48,847 nt of DNA. Origin: Acetobacteraceae bacterium. GTDB taxonomy: Bacteria > Pseudomonadota > Alphaproteobacteria > Acetobacterales > Acetobacteraceae. The notes under the pieces were generated by a model, which was not told where the DNA came from, ran no database searches, and saw only the letters and a list, made by a program, of their open reading frames with translations. Location of the stretch: assembly GCA_022842185.1 (NCBI GenBank), contig JALHQB010000038.1, positions 1-48,847 of the forward strand, written 5' to 3'. The translations under genes were made by a program, and so were the position numbers. Numbering within the stretch: position 1 is the first letter of the stretch; the number at the start of each line of letters is the position of its first letter. Below, piece by piece: positions 8,563 to 17,373 of the stretch.

Positions 8563-11025
8563 ATGGCTGACGGGCCAGACGCCTCACCAGCAGTGCTGCA
8601 ACCGCCGGGCACGAGAACCAACAGCGCGATCGCAACCGCATTGTCTCGCCTTCAGCGCGATGGGGGTCGATCCTTTCGGCGCTCCAGGGGCGTCACGGCC
8701 CTGCCTGTCCTGGCATTGCTGGTTCCGCTGCTGCTGCTGTTCATCAGTGCGACCGTCGCCTGGAACGCCGTCGTGGCTGATGCACAGCGGCAACTTGACC
8801 GCGTGGCAGGCGCTGCCGCGGAATATGGCGCGCGTATTTTCGACAATTACGGGTTGGCAGCCGCGCGGGTGAACGACCACCTCGCCGAATTGGCCGATAC
8901 GCCGGCTGATGAGGTCCAGGACGTGGCGCAGCGCCAGCTTGCGCATTTGTCAGGCGACCTGCGCCAACCGGTCGTTGCCTTCGCGGTCGATCGCGAGGGA
9001 GCCCCCATCGCCGCAAGCCACCTGCCCCTGGTTCCGCGCGCGGCATCGCTCGCGGATCGCGACTTCTTCCAGGCGCTGCGCGAACCCGATGCGCCGCCGC
9101 TGCATATCAGCCGTATGTTCATCGGCCGCTTCGATGGGAAGCTCCTCGTTGCCTTCAGTCGCGCGCGCCACCGCGGCGTGGATCCATCGGGCGTGCCGGT
9201 CTTCGACGGGCTGACCACCATCTCGATCGACCCGAATGTCATCGGCGAGGGGCTGCGGCGTCTGCTGCCGAATGCCGGCGACACGCTTTCGTTCATTCGT
9301 ACGGATGGCGAATACATCAGTAGCAGCGTCCAACACGAGGCGCCCCTGTCGGCCGAACCGGTGGACAGCGCCTTCCATGCCCTTGCGGCCACGGCCGCGT
9401 ACACCGGGTCGTACCGATCGCGCGGCGAACCAGGTGGCGAGTACCTCACGGCGGTCCACCTGGTGGATGGATTTCCGGCCTATGCGGTTGCCGGCCGTTC
9501 GGTCAGCGCCCTTCGCGCCCGGTGGCGGTCTAACCTGGTCCCACTCCTGCTGTTCGGCATTCCCGCGACGGCGACGCTGTTCATCCTGAGCCTGCGCGTG
9601 CGTCGCGAGACCCTGTTGCTCCAGGACGCCAACGCGGCGCTCCAGCGCGACATCGACAGCAAGGCCGATCGCCTGCGCCGGGCGGAGCGCTACGCATTGG
9701 TCGGCACCTATGAGGTCGATCTCCGCTCCGGCGCCAGCTATCGGTCGCCCGAATACCTGTCGCTGCACGGCCTGCCACCCCATTCCGCGCGAGAATCCCA
9801 TGGGGATTGGGTGCAGCGACTGCACCCCGATGACCGGGCGACGGCCGAGGCGACCCTGCTGCTGGCGATCTCCGACGAGAGCACGGCTACGGAGTATTCC
9901 CAGACCTATCGAATCATCACCCCCACCGGCCAGACACGCTGGATCTGGGCGCAGGGCCAGATCCAGCGGGACGCATCCGGCGCCGCCATGACGCTGCGCG
10001 GCGTCCATGCGGATGTGACCGTGCTGCGCACCACCGAAGTCGCGCTTGAGGAATCGAACGCCAAGCTACGGCTGGCGCAGGAAGCCGTGAACATCGGCAA
10101 CTGGGAATGGACCTCGGGCGACCGCAGGCTGTTCCTGTCGCGCAAGACGCTTGAACTGTTCGGCCTGGATCCGGAGGTAAGCCGGCCGGTCTGGACGTCC
10201 GTCTTCCGGCGCATCCATCCGGCCGACCGCCAGGCCGTCATGGATGCCGTGGCGTCGGCCTTCACCTCCGAGATCCTGCGGCTCGAATTCCGCGTCGTGC
10301 GCCCGCGCGACGATGGCCGGAGCGCGGCCCTGTGGGTGATGGCACGCGGCCGCGTTCTTCGGCTGGGCACCGGGACAGGACAGTACCTGGTTGGCATCGC
10401 CTATGACATCACCGACCGGAAGCTCGCCGAGGAACGTGCCAGGGTTCTCGCGCGGGAGGTCGAGCACCGCAGCCAGAACCTCATCACGCTGGTGCTCGGC
10501 ATCGTGCGCATGACGGAATCCTCCAGCGTGGAGGCCCTGCGCGAGACCCTGGAAGGTCGGCTGCTGGCGTTGTCCAAGACCATCAGGCTGCTCTCCACAT
10601 CCCGCTGGACCGGCGCGGAGCTGCGCGTCATCGCGCAGCAGGAACTGGCGCCGTATTTCCCGCAGGAGGATGCGGCGGACTACCTGTCCGGCCCCGACGT
10701 CCAGCTCGCGCCCGACGTCGCGCAGTCAGTGTCGATGGCGCTGCACGAACTGGCGACGAATGCCGCGAAGTATGGCGCGCTGTCCAACGACCTTGGCAGG
10801 GTCGAACTGAGCTGGTTCCTCGACAATGATGCCCTCCACCTGGTCTGGCGGGAAAGCGGCGGCCCGCCGGTGACCGGGGAGCCGCAGAGCGAGGGCTTCG
10901 GCTCCGCCCTGATCAATTCCGCCATCGATGGGCAGTTGCAGGGTTCGGTCGTGCGGAAATGGGAGGCCGGTGGCCTGCGCTGCGAGATTTCCATTCCCAT
11001 CGGCCGGCTCAGCAGGCGCGACTGA
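8563..11025 (+). CDS. HWE-family sensor histidine kinase with periplasmic sensor and two PAS domains
   Basis: An 820-residue membrane kinase. The first helix (~46-66, PVLALLVPLLLLFISATVAW) and second (~328-345, VPLLLFGIPATATLFILSLR) enclose ~260 periplasmic residues that look like a dCache-type sensor. A short coiled segment is followed by two PAS domains (~375-490 with WVQRLHPDDRATAE; ~505-625 with FRRIHPADRQAVMDA). The transmitter is HWE type: the phospho-acceptor is His635 in REVEHRSQNLITLV, the N box is ALHELATNAAKYGALS, and LVWRE carries the family Trp and Glu. No response regulator lies next to it. HWE kinases in alphaproteobacteria often feed the PhyR general stress response; that link is inference. 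Confidence 0.93.
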   Translation: MADGPDASPAVLQPPGTRTNSAIATALSRLQRDGGRSFRRSRGVTALPVLALLVPLLLLFISATVAWNAVVADAQRQLDRVAGAAAEYGARIFDNYGLAAARVNDHLAELADTPADEVQDVAQRQLAHLSGDLRQPVVAFAVDREGAPIAASHLPLVPRAASLADRDFFQALREPDAPPLHISRMFIGRFDGKLLVAFSRARHRGVDPSGVPVFDGLTTISIDPNVIGEGLRRLLPNAGDTLSFIRTDGEYISSSVQHEAPLSAEPVDSAFHALAATAAYTGSYRSRGEPGGEYLTAVHLVDGFPAYAVAGRSVSALRARWRSNLVPLLLFGIPATATLFILSLRVRRETLLLQDANAALQRDIDSKADRLRRAERYALVGTYEVDLRSGASYRSPEYLSLHGLPPHSARESHGDWVQRLHPDDRATAEATLLLAISDESTATEYSQTYRIITPTGQTRWIWAQGQIQRDASGAAMTLRGVHADVTVLRTTEVALEESNAKLRLAQEAVNIGNWEWTSGDRRLFLSRKTLELFGLDPEVSRPVWTSVFRRIHPADRQAVMDAVASAFTSEILRLEFRVVRPRDDGRSAALWVMARGRVLRLGTGTGQYLVGIAYDITDRKLAEERARVLAREVEHRSQNLITLVLGIVRMTESSSVEALRETLEGRLLALSKTIRLLSTSRWTGAELRVIAQQELAPYFPQEDAADYLSGPDVQLAPDVAQSVSMALHELATNAAKYGALSNDLGRVELSWFLDNDALHLVWRESGGPPVTGEPQSEGFGSALINSAIDGQLQGSVVRKWEAGGLRCEISIPIGRLSRRD

Positions 11026-11044
11026 CGCCGATCCGGGCAGGACG

Positions 11045-11743
11045 TCAGCCGACCAGCCAGGCCGCCATTGCGGCGGTCACCGCCTCGGGCGTTTCCATGG
11101 TCGGGAGGTGGCCGGCATCGGCGAAGTGGCGCAGGCGTGCGCCGGGGATCAGTGCCGCCATCTCGGCCGCCAGGTGCGGCGGCGTCAGCGCATCGTCCGC
11201 GCCGACGCCCACCAGCGTCGGGACGGCGATCGACGGCAGATGCGGGCGCGAATCGATGCGCTGCATGATCGCCATCTGCTGCCGGAGGAAGGCGTCCTTT
11301 CCGACGCGCTCGGCCATGGCCATCACCTCGGCCGCGACCGGGCCATCGAGGCGCGAGGGATGGATCAGCGACGGCAAGAGCCGCGGCGTGACCCCGCGGA
11401 ACTGACCCGAGCGCGACAGGGCGATCAGGCCGCGGCGCCGGCGCGTCTGTTCATCGGTGTCGGCCCGGGCGCCGGTGTCGAACAGCGCCAGACGCGTCAC
11501 GCGCTCCGGCGCCTGGCGCATGATCTCAAGCGCGACGTAGCCGCCCATCGACAGGCCGGCCAGGGCGAAAGGTCCATCGACCGCCGCCAGGGCGCGCGTG
11601 GCCATCGCCTCCACCCGGTCATCGAGGGTGAGGTCGGCGACCAATGGTGCGGCCAGCGGCGCCAGGGCAGCGATCTGGTCGCGCCACAGCCGGGCGTCGC
11701 ACAGCAGTCCAGGCAGCAGGAGCAAGGATGGCTTGGGCGTCAT
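11045..11743 (-). CDS. Alpha/beta hydrolase
   Basis: A 232-residue alpha/beta hydrolase fold protein of compact size. The oxyanion-side stretch is SLLLLPGLLCDARLW, the nucleophile elbow is GLSMGGYVAL with Ser as nucleophile, the acid is likely Asp in VGVGADDALTPPHLA, and the catalytic His is in LRHFADAGHLPTME. Similar small esterases act on short acyl or methyl esters, but the substrate cannot be told. It starts with ATG and is monocistronic, convergent with the kinase gene (19 nt between stops) and divergent from the helicase gene. Confidence 0.88.
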   Translation of the reverse strand: MTPKPSLLLLPGLLCDARLWRDQIAALAPLAAPLVADLTLDDRVEAMATRALAAVDGPFALAGLSMGGYVALEIMRQAPERVTRLALFDTGARADTDEQTRRRRGLIALSRSGQFRGVTPRLLPSLIHPSRLDGPVAAEVMAMAERVGKDAFLRQQMAIMQRIDSRPHLPSIAVPTLVGVGADDALTPPHLAAEMAALIPGARLRHFADAGHLPTMETPEAVTAAMAAWLVG

Positions 11744-11954
11744 GTGCTGGCTCTATCGCGGCGCGCCCGCCCCGTCCATGCGGGGCGGAGGGACGGAAAA
11801 CCTTGATCTTCTGCCCGAAGCGGCGCATATCCGGCGCGCTCGTGGATTGGCGGGCCGGATTGCCGGCCCCGGAGTGCGCCCCCACCGGGGCTCGGCCACC
11901 CACCACGCATCCCGCTATCGGCCCGCATCGTCGGGCCCATGGAAATGAGCACCG

Positions 11955-14036
11955 TTGAACGAGCTTCCCCTTACGGCCGCGGAAGCGGCCGACGCCCCGG
12001 CTCAGCCGGCCCCTGCCCCCGAGATCGTCGCGGCGGAAGCCGCGCCCGACACTGTCGCGGCGGAAGCCGCGCCCGACACTGTCGCGGCGGAAGCCGCGCC
12101 CGACACTGTCGCGGTTGAAGCCGCGCCTGACACCGTCGCGGCGGAAGCCACGCCAAATACCGTCCCGGCAGAAGCCGCGCCAAGCACCGTCGAGGCTGTG
12201 GCCGCGCCGGAAGCGACCGTGCCCGAAGTGTCACAGGTCGCCGCGCCTGAACCGGTCGTGATCGAGGCAGCCCCGCAGACCGACGCCGCCGGCGCCGAGG
12301 ACGACGACGTCCCGGAATACACCGAGGAAGAGGACGAGCCGGAACGCCCGCGCACGACCTTTGCCGATATCGGATTGTCGGAGGAACTGCTCCGCGCCGT
12401 GTCGGAATCCGGCTACATCCACCCCACGCCGATCCAGGAACATGCGATCCCCTGGGTGATGATGGGCCGCGACGTGCTGGGCTGCGCGCAGACCGGCACC
12501 GGCAAGACGGCATCCTTCGTGCTGCCGATGCTTGACATCCTGACCGGCAGCCGGGCCAAGGCGCGTATGCCGCGCAGCCTGATCCTGGAGCCGACGCGCG
12601 AATTGGCGTTGCAGGTTGCCGAGAACTTCGAGAAATACGGCAAGTACCTCAAGCTCAACCACGCCCTGCTGATCGGCGGGGAGAGCATGAACGACCAGCG
12701 CGACGTGCTCGACAAGGGCGTCGATGTGCTGATCGCGACGCCGGGCCGGTTGCTCGATCTGTTCGATCGCGGCCGCATTCTGATGGCGGATGTGAAGCTG
12801 CTGGTGATCGATGAGGCCGACCGCATGCTGGACATGGGGTTCATCCCCGATGTCGAGCGCATCGTCTCGATGATCCCGAAGATCCGCCAGACGCTGTTCT
12901 TCTCCGCGACGATGGCGCCCGAGATCCGCCGCCTGGCCGATGCCTTCCTGTCGAACCCGAAGGAGATCAGCGTCTCAGCGCCGGCTTCCGTCGCGACGAC
13001 CATCACCGCCGGCCTGGTCTATGTGCAGCCGCACGACAAGCGTGAGGCGCTGCGGCGCATGATCCGCGTCGAGCAGGTGCAGAACGCGCTGATCTTCTGC
13101 AACAAGAAGATCGAGGTCGATATCCTGTACAAGTCGCTGAAGAAGCACGGCTTCAGCGTCGGCGCCCTGCATGGGGACATGGACCAGTCGGCCCGCTTCT
13201 CGACCCTGAACGCCTTCAAGGCAAATGAACTGCAGCTGCTGGTGTGTTCGGATGTCGCGGCGCGCGGCATCGACATTGGCGGGCTGAGCCACGTCTTCAA
13301 CTTTGACGTGCCGTTCCGCGATGAGGACTACGTCCACCGCATCGGCCGCACCGGCCGCGCGGGTCGCGAGGGCCACGCCTACACCATCGCCACCGCCGAT
13401 GACGCGAAGAACGTCGCGGCGATCGAGAAACTGACCGGCAAGCCGATCCCGCGCATGATCGTCGATGGCGTGGACACCGTGCCGGAGGAAGAGATCGAGG
13501 AAGCGCGCAACGCGCCCAAGGGTCGTGGCCGCGGCCGTTCGGCCGCGCCATCGAAGGGTCGGGGTGGTGATCGCCGTGAAGGCGGCCGGGCACCCGCCGC
13601 CCGCCGCGATGGACCGCCGCGCGAACGTGCGCCGCGTGGTGGCTCGCGCGATGCCGCCGCCCCTGCCCCGCGTGAGAGCGATGAGGCCGTGGCCGAGGCC
13701 CCACGCCCGAGTCGTGAACGCGGCGAGCGCCCTGAGCGCAGCGAGCGCCCCGAACGCGGCGACCGTGCCGAACGCGGCGATCGCGCCGAGCGCAGCGCCC
13801 GCATCGAACGCGAAACCGCAGAACCGGCCCGCCAGGACCGCGAGCCGCGTCGCGAGCGTGACCGCGACCGTGAGCCGCGCGAACGCCGCTATCGGCAGGA
13901 GGATCTTGGCCCGTCGGTGATCGGCTTCGGCGATGCGGTGCCGGCCTTCATGCTGATCCCGCTGCCGCGCCCTCGGCCGGAGAAGCCCTCCGAGGCCCCG
14001 GTCGCCGACAGCGCGCCCGAGACCGAAGCCGCCTGA
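11955..14036 (+). CDS. DEAD-box ATP-dependent RNA helicase with repeat-rich N- and Arg-rich C-terminal tails
   Basis: A 693-residue protein. Residues ~1-130 are an acidic Ala/Pro/Glu-rich low-complexity tail that includes 9-residue tandem repeats (VAAEAAPDT). The helicase core (~131-500) carries every motif: HPTPIQEHAIP (Q), AQTGTGKT (I), PTRELA (Ia), TPGR (Ib), DEAD (II), SAT (III), ALIFCNKK (IV), SDVAARGIDI (V), HRIGRTGRAG (VI). The C-terminus is basic and Arg/Glu/Gly-rich (RGRGRSAAPSKGRGGDR, later ERGERPERSERPERGDR), likely RNA-binding, and ends with the ordered PSVIGFGDAVPAFMLIPLPR. Such proteins unwind RNA in ribosome assembly or decay. The start is a TTG: an in-frame TGA lies 9 nt upstream and no ATG precedes the core in frame. 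An ATG at 11945 is out of frame. Confidence 0.9.
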   Translation: MNELPLTAAEAADAPAQPAPAPEIVAAEAAPDTVAAEAAPDTVAAEAAPDTVAVEAAPDTVAAEATPNTVPAEAAPSTVEAVAAPEATVPEVSQVAAPEPVVIEAAPQTDAAGAEDDDVPEYTEEEDEPERPRTTFADIGLSEELLRAVSESGYIHPTPIQEHAIPWVMMGRDVLGCAQTGTGKTASFVLPMLDILTGSRAKARMPRSLILEPTRELALQVAENFEKYGKYLKLNHALLIGGESMNDQRDVLDKGVDVLIATPGRLLDLFDRGRILMADVKLLVIDEADRMLDMGFIPDVERIVSMIPKIRQTLFFSATMAPEIRRLADAFLSNPKEISVSAPASVATTITAGLVYVQPHDKREALRRMIRVEQVQNALIFCNKKIEVDILYKSLKKHGFSVGALHGDMDQSARFSTLNAFKANELQLLVCSDVAARGIDIGGLSHVFNFDVPFRDEDYVHRIGRTGRAGREGHAYTIATADDAKNVAAIEKLTGKPIPRMIVDGVDTVPEEEIEEARNAPKGRGRGRSAAPSKGRGGDRREGGRAPAARRDGPPRERAPRGGSRDAAAPAPRESDEAVAEAPRPSRERGERPERSERPERGDRAERGDRAERSARIERETAEPARQDREPRRERDRDREPRERRYRQEDLGPSVIGFGDAVPAFMLIPLPRPRPEKPSEAPVADSAPETEAA
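12027..12215 (+). repeat. 27-bp coding tandem repeat, about seven units
   Basis: Seven consecutive 27-bp units each encode nine residues of the form VAAEAAPDT. Units 1-3 (12027-12107) are identical, unit 4 differs slightly (VAVEAAPDT), units 5 and 6 more (VAAEATPNT, VPAEAAPST), and unit 7 is degenerate (VEAVAAPEA). The unit is a multiple of three, so copy-number change keeps the helicase frame. Identity at the 5' end and decay toward the 3' end suggests recent expansion at the 5' side. Confidence 0.95.
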
Positions 14037-14040
14037 GACC

Positions 14041-14069
14041 AGGCCGGGCGTCCACACGCCCCGCCTTTT
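14041..14069 (+). terminator. Rho-independent terminator after the helicase gene
   Basis: AGGC-C-GGGCGT pairs with ACGCCC-C-GCCT around a CCAC loop, with one internal C/C mismatch, and is followed by TTTTC. It sits four bases after the helicase stop and 60 bases before the glutaryl-CoA dehydrogenase start. It probably separates the two transcripts. Confidence 0.6.
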
Positions 14070-14128
14070 CCATTGCCTGACAGCCGGACGGGCACCACCC
14101 TGCCGGCGCTTTTGCCGGAGGACGCCCA

Positions 14129-15325
14129 ATGAACGTCGTCACCAAGCCCGCCCGCGCGCAGTTCGTGTGGGACGACCCGCTGCTGCTCGATGAATCGCTC
14201 ACGGAAGATGAGCGCATGATCCGCGACAGCGCGCGGGACTTCTGCCAGGAAAAACTGCTGCCGCGCGTCCAGGAAGCCTTCCGCAAGGAACACTTCCACC
14301 GCGAGATCATGAACGAATTTGGCGAGATGGGTTTCCTCGGCGCCACGCTGGACAGCCACGGCTGCGCCGGCGTTGGCTATGTCGCCTATGGGCTGATGGC
14401 GCGTGAGGTCGAGCGCGTCGATTCCGGCTATCGCAGCGCGTTTTCCGTGCAGTCCTCCCTGGTGATGTTCCCGATCCACGCCTTCGGGTCGGACGCGCAG
14501 AAGGACAAGTTCCTGCCGAAGCTGCGGACGGGCGAATGGGTCGGCTGCTTCGGCCTGACCGAGCCCGATGCCGGGTCCGACCCGTCCTCGATGCGCACCC
14601 GCGCGAAGGCGGTCGATGGCGGCTACATCCTGTCGGGGTCCAAGACCTGGATCACCAATTCACCGATCGCCGATGTCGCCGTGGTCTGGGCGAAGGATGA
14701 TGACGGCGTGCTGCGCGGCTTCATCCTCGAACGCGGCATGAAGGGCCTGTCCTTCCCGAAGATCGAGGGCAAGTTCTCCCTGCGCGCCTCCGTCACTGGC
14801 ATGATCATGATGGATGACGTCTTCGTGCCGGAGGAGAACAAGCTTCCGGGCGTGCGCTCGCTGGCGGGGCCCTTCCAGTGCCTCAATCGCGCACGCTACG
14901 GCATCGCCTGGGGGTCGCTCGGCGCGGCCGAGGATTGCTGGCACCGGGCGCGGGACTACACGCTGAACCGCAAGATGTTCGGCAAGCCGCTGGCGGCGAC
15001 GCAGCTCATCCAGAAGAAGCTCGCGGATATGATGACGGAGATCACCCTCGGCCTGCATGCCGTGCTGCGCGTCGGCCGGCTGATGGATGAAGGCAAGGCG
15101 GCGCCGGAGATGATCTCCCTGGTGAAGCGCAACAATTGCGGCAAGTCGTTGGATATCGCGCGCGTCGCGCGCGACATGCATGGCGGCAATGGGATTGTGG
15201 ACGAATACCACGTCATCCGCCACGTCATGAACCTGGAGACGGTGAACACCTACGAAGGCACGCATGACGTCCATGCGCTGATCCTCGGGCGGGCGCAGAC
15301 CGGCCTGAACGCCTTCGGCGGCTGA
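14129..15325 (+). CDS. gcdH: Glutaryl-CoA dehydrogenase
   Basis: A 398-residue FAD-dependent acyl-CoA dehydrogenase, the family length. Glutaryl-CoA dehydrogenase oxidises and decarboxylates glutaryl-CoA to crotonyl-CoA in lysine, tryptophan and aromatic catabolism, passing electrons to ETF. Diagnostic stretches are [95 protein letters not shown] and the C-terminal [19 protein letters not shown] with the catalytic Glu. GGAGG lies 8 nt before the ATG. The DUF2721 gene follows by 9 bp and may share the transcript. The usual CoA-transferase partner is absent here. Confidence 0.95.
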   Translation: MNVVTKPARAQFVWDDPLLLDESLTEDERMIRDSARDFCQEKLLPRVQEAFRKEHFHREIMNEFGEMGFLGATLDSHGCAGVGYVAYGLMAREVERVDSGYRSAFSVQSSLVMFPIHAFGSDAQKDKFLPKLRTGEWVGCFGLTEPDAGSDPSSMRTRAKAVDGGYILSGSKTWITNSPIADVAVVWAKDDDGVLRGFILERGMKGLSFPKIEGKFSLRASVTGMIMMDDVFVPEENKLPGVRSLAGPFQCLNRARYGIAWGSLGAAEDCWHRARDYTLNRKMFGKPLAATQLIQKKLADMMTEITLGLHAVLRVGRLMDEGKAAPEMISLVKRNNCGKSLDIARVARDMHGGNGIVDEYHVIRHVMNLETVNTYEGTHDVHALILGRAQTGLNAFGG

Positions 15326-15334
15326 GCGCGCGGC

Positions 15335-15769
15335 ATGGGCGATGGTGTCACGCTGTCGGGCAGCGATCTGCTGACGATCGAACGGACCCTGCAGCTGGCC
15401 ATCGCTCCGGCCTTCCTGTTGTCGGGTGTCTTTGCGCTGCTGACGCTGCTGACCAATCGGCTGCAACGGCTGGCCGAATTGCGCGACGAGATGCGCCATG
15501 ATGGCAATATTCCGCCTGCCGAGCGTCGCATGCTCGCGCGGCGGGCGCGGATGATCTACCGCGCCATCACCTGCACCATCGTCACGGCGGTGCTGCTGTG
15601 CGTGCTGGTGATCGCGGGCTTCCTGGAACCGCTGGCGGGCGTCACGGCCGGCACCCATGTTGCCGGGCTTCTGGTCGGCGCGATGGCGATGCTGACCGCG
15701 GGAATCTGCTTCTTCCTGGCCGAGGTTCTTGTCAGCGCCGCCAGCCTGAGACTGAACGACGAATTGTAG
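15335..15769 (+). CDS. DUF2721 membrane protein
   Basis: A 144-residue membrane protein with three predicted helices: residues ~18-42 (LAIAPAFLLSGVFALLTLL), ~75-98 (ITCTIVTAVLLCVLVIAGFL) and ~104-133 (AGLLVGAMAMLTAGICFFLA). A charged cytoplasmic loop lies between the first two (NRLQRLAELRDEMRHDG). The layout and the conserved LTNRLQRL stretch match DUF2721, whose role is unknown. It begins 9 bp after glutaryl-CoA dehydrogenase, so co-transcription is likely, but a functional link is not evident. Confidence 0.8.
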   Translation: MGDGVTLSGSDLLTIERTLQLAIAPAFLLSGVFALLTLLTNRLQRLAELRDEMRHDGNIPPAERRMLARRARMIYRAITCTIVTAVLLCVLVIAGFLEPLAGVTAGTHVAGLLVGAMAMLTAGICFFLAEVLVSAASLRLNDEL

Positions 15770-15777
15770 GCACCGAT

Positions 15778-15792
15778 TGCTGCAATGCAGCA
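15778..15792. repeat. Small inverted repeat
   Basis: TGCTGC and GCAGCA pair around AAT, eight bases after the DUF2721 stop. It is the first of several inverted repeats in this 217-base gap and may be part of a terminator array. Confidence 0.5.
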
Positions 15793-15805
15793 TGACGATG
15801 AGACA

Positions 15806-15853
15806 CCGTTTCCGTGCGTTCGCGATAGCCGCGCACCGTCGTTGCGGAAACGG
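15806..15853. repeat. Inverted repeat, 9-bp outer arms with inner GTGCG/CGCAC
   Basis: CCGTTTCCG (15806-15814) is the exact complement of CGGAAACGG (15845-15853). The enclosed sequence continues with GTGCG and CGCAC, which can lengthen the stem. It precedes the longer palindrome at 15866. Confidence 0.7.
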
Positions 15854-15865
15854 CCAAACCCTTGT

Positions 15866-15909
15866 CTAGAACGTGATCGGTTTACCGTCGTACACCGATC
15901 ACGTTCTAG
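15866..15909. repeat. Perfect 16-bp inverted repeat followed by a T-rich run
   Basis: CTAGAACGTGATCGGT (15866-15881) and ACCGATCACGTTCTAG (15894-15909) are exact complements separated by 12 nt, and GGCCTTTGTTTTATC follows. As RNA this is a strong hairpin with a U-rich tail, so a terminator for the GcdH-DUF2721 unit is the simplest reading. A protein-binding site or a dispersed chromosomal repeat is the alternative. A further small hairpin (GGTGC-TTTC-GCACC) lies at 15941-15954, just before the next gene. Confidence 0.75.
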
Positions 15910-15986
15910 GCCTTTGTTTTATCGTGTGATTCAGACCTTCGGTGCTTTCGCACCTAACGGCCATCACGCTCTGACCAGGACATTAC

Positions 15987-17285
15987 ATGACCGACCTCGC
16001 TGAATTGGAGGTCACCGCCCTCGGCGCCGCCGGTGACGGCATCGCCACGCTGCCCGATGGCGCAACCTGCTTCATCCCGCGCGCCCTGCCGGGCGATCGC
16101 GTGCGCGCGGAATTCGGCCCGCGCCGGCGCGACGGCGTGCATGCGCGCCTGCTGGACATCCTGCGTCCGAGCCTCGACCGGGTCACGCCCCCGTGCCGGC
16201 ATTTCGACCAGGGCTGCGGTGGCTGCACCGTCCAGCACTGGGCACCCAGCGCGCAGGCGGGCTGGAAACGCGAAAGGCTACACGACGCGCTGGCCCGCGC
16301 CGGCTATGCCGACGCGGCGATTGCGCAGACCGTAACCACACCGCCAGGCCGCCGCCGGCGCGCGGATTTCGGCGTCCGGCGCGGACCGGACGGGGTCGTG
16401 CTGGGATTCCACATCGCCGGCAGCGCTCAATTGCTCGACCTGGCGGCATGCACGGTCCTGGACCCGCGCCTCACGGCCTTGATCGCCCCGCTGCGGGAGA
16501 TGCTGCGCCGCCTCACCGCGCTGCGGCGCGAGGGATCGGTGGTGGTGAACCTGCTCGACACCGGCCCCGATCTGGTCATCCGCACCGATGGGCCGCTGAC
16601 ATCGCATGACCGCGCGGCCTTCGCCGCCTTCGCCGGACAGGTTGGCGCACCGCGCATCGCCTGGGCGCTGAAGGATGGCCTGGCGGAGGTCGCGGCGCAG
16701 GCCCGGCCAGCCACCATCATGCTGTCCGGTGCCGAATTGTCGCCGGCGCCCGGCGCCTTCCTGCAGGCAAGCCCGGACGGCGAGGCGGCGATCATCGCGG
16801 CCGTGCTGGCGGCGCTGCCCGCGAAACTGGCCGGGCGGGGCCGCATCGCGGATCTGCATGCAGGGCTTGGCACGCTGTCGATCCCGCTGGCCTCGCGCGG
16901 CCGCGTGACGGCCTTCGAAAGCGACGCGGCGGCGGTGGCCGCGCTGGCCGCCGCGGCCGGGCGGGCGGGGGTGCCGGTCACCGCGACGCGGCGCGACCTC
17001 GATCGCCAGCCCCTGACCGTCGCCGAACTCGCCGCCTTCGCGGCGGTGGTGCTGGACCCGCCCCATGCGGGCGCGGCCGAACAGGTGCTGCTGCTGGCGC
17101 GCAGCGCGGTGCCCGCGGTGATCTACGTGTCGTGCAATCCCGCCGCCCTGTCGCGTGACGCGCGCGCCTTCGCGCAGGCCGGATGGGCACTGGCGGCGGC
17201 GACGCCGATCGACCAGTTCGTCCATTCGGCGCAGCTGGAGGCGGTCGTGGCCTTTACCCGCAGCGGGAAACCGGCACGGCGCTGA
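15987..17285 (+). CDS. rlmD: TrmA/RlmD-family RNA (uracil-5-)-methyltransferase
   Basis: A 432-residue SAM-dependent enzyme that should methylate C5 of a uridine in rRNA or tRNA. Residues 1-60 are a TRAM-like RNA-binding domain. The iron-sulfur ligands are CRHFDQGCGGC plus Cys in DLAACTVLDP, as in RumA/RlmD. The Rossmann part has IADLHAGLGTLSIPLA (family form DLYCGxGTF) and LDPPHAGAAEQV. The catalytic Cys is in VIYVSCNPAALSRD, and the C-terminus ends FVHSAQLEAVVAF. His replaces the usual Arg of DPPRxG and the SAM loop is atypical, so the exact target (RlmD, RlmC or TrmA) is uncertain. It is monocistronic, after a hairpin-rich gap. Confidence 0.85.
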   Translation: MTDLAELEVTALGAAGDGIATLPDGATCFIPRALPGDRVRAEFGPRRRDGVHARLLDILRPSLDRVTPPCRHFDQGCGGCTVQHWAPSAQAGWKRERLHDALARAGYADAAIAQTVTTPPGRRRRADFGVRRGPDGVVLGFHIAGSAQLLDLAACTVLDPRLTALIAPLREMLRRLTALRREGSVVVNLLDTGPDLVIRTDGPLTSHDRAAFAAFAGQVGAPRIAWALKDGLAEVAAQARPATIMLSGAELSPAPGAFLQASPDGEAAIIAAVLAALPAKLAGRGRIADLHAGLGTLSIPLASRGRVTAFESDAAAVAALAAAAGRAGVPVTATRRDLDRQPLTVAELAAFAAVVLDPPHAGAAEQVLLLARSAVPAVIYVSCNPAALSRDARAFAQAGWALAAATPIDQFVHSAQLEAVVAFTRSGKPARR

Positions 17286-17373
17286 AGCAGATTGCGCCTG
17301 ACAGGCCGCAGGGCGCTTCGTGCCAGGACCGTCCGGCGCAAAGCATGCGGACACATGACGCGGTGCGAACCTG

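Noticed and set aside
8108..8872. 254-codon plus-strand frame overlapping the kinase start
   Set aside because: His/Cys/Arg-rich without domain sequence; the kinase frame overlaps it and is well supported.
12027..12215. Possible CRISPR-like array
   Set aside because: The 27-bp units are directly adjacent with no spacers and lie in a coding frame.
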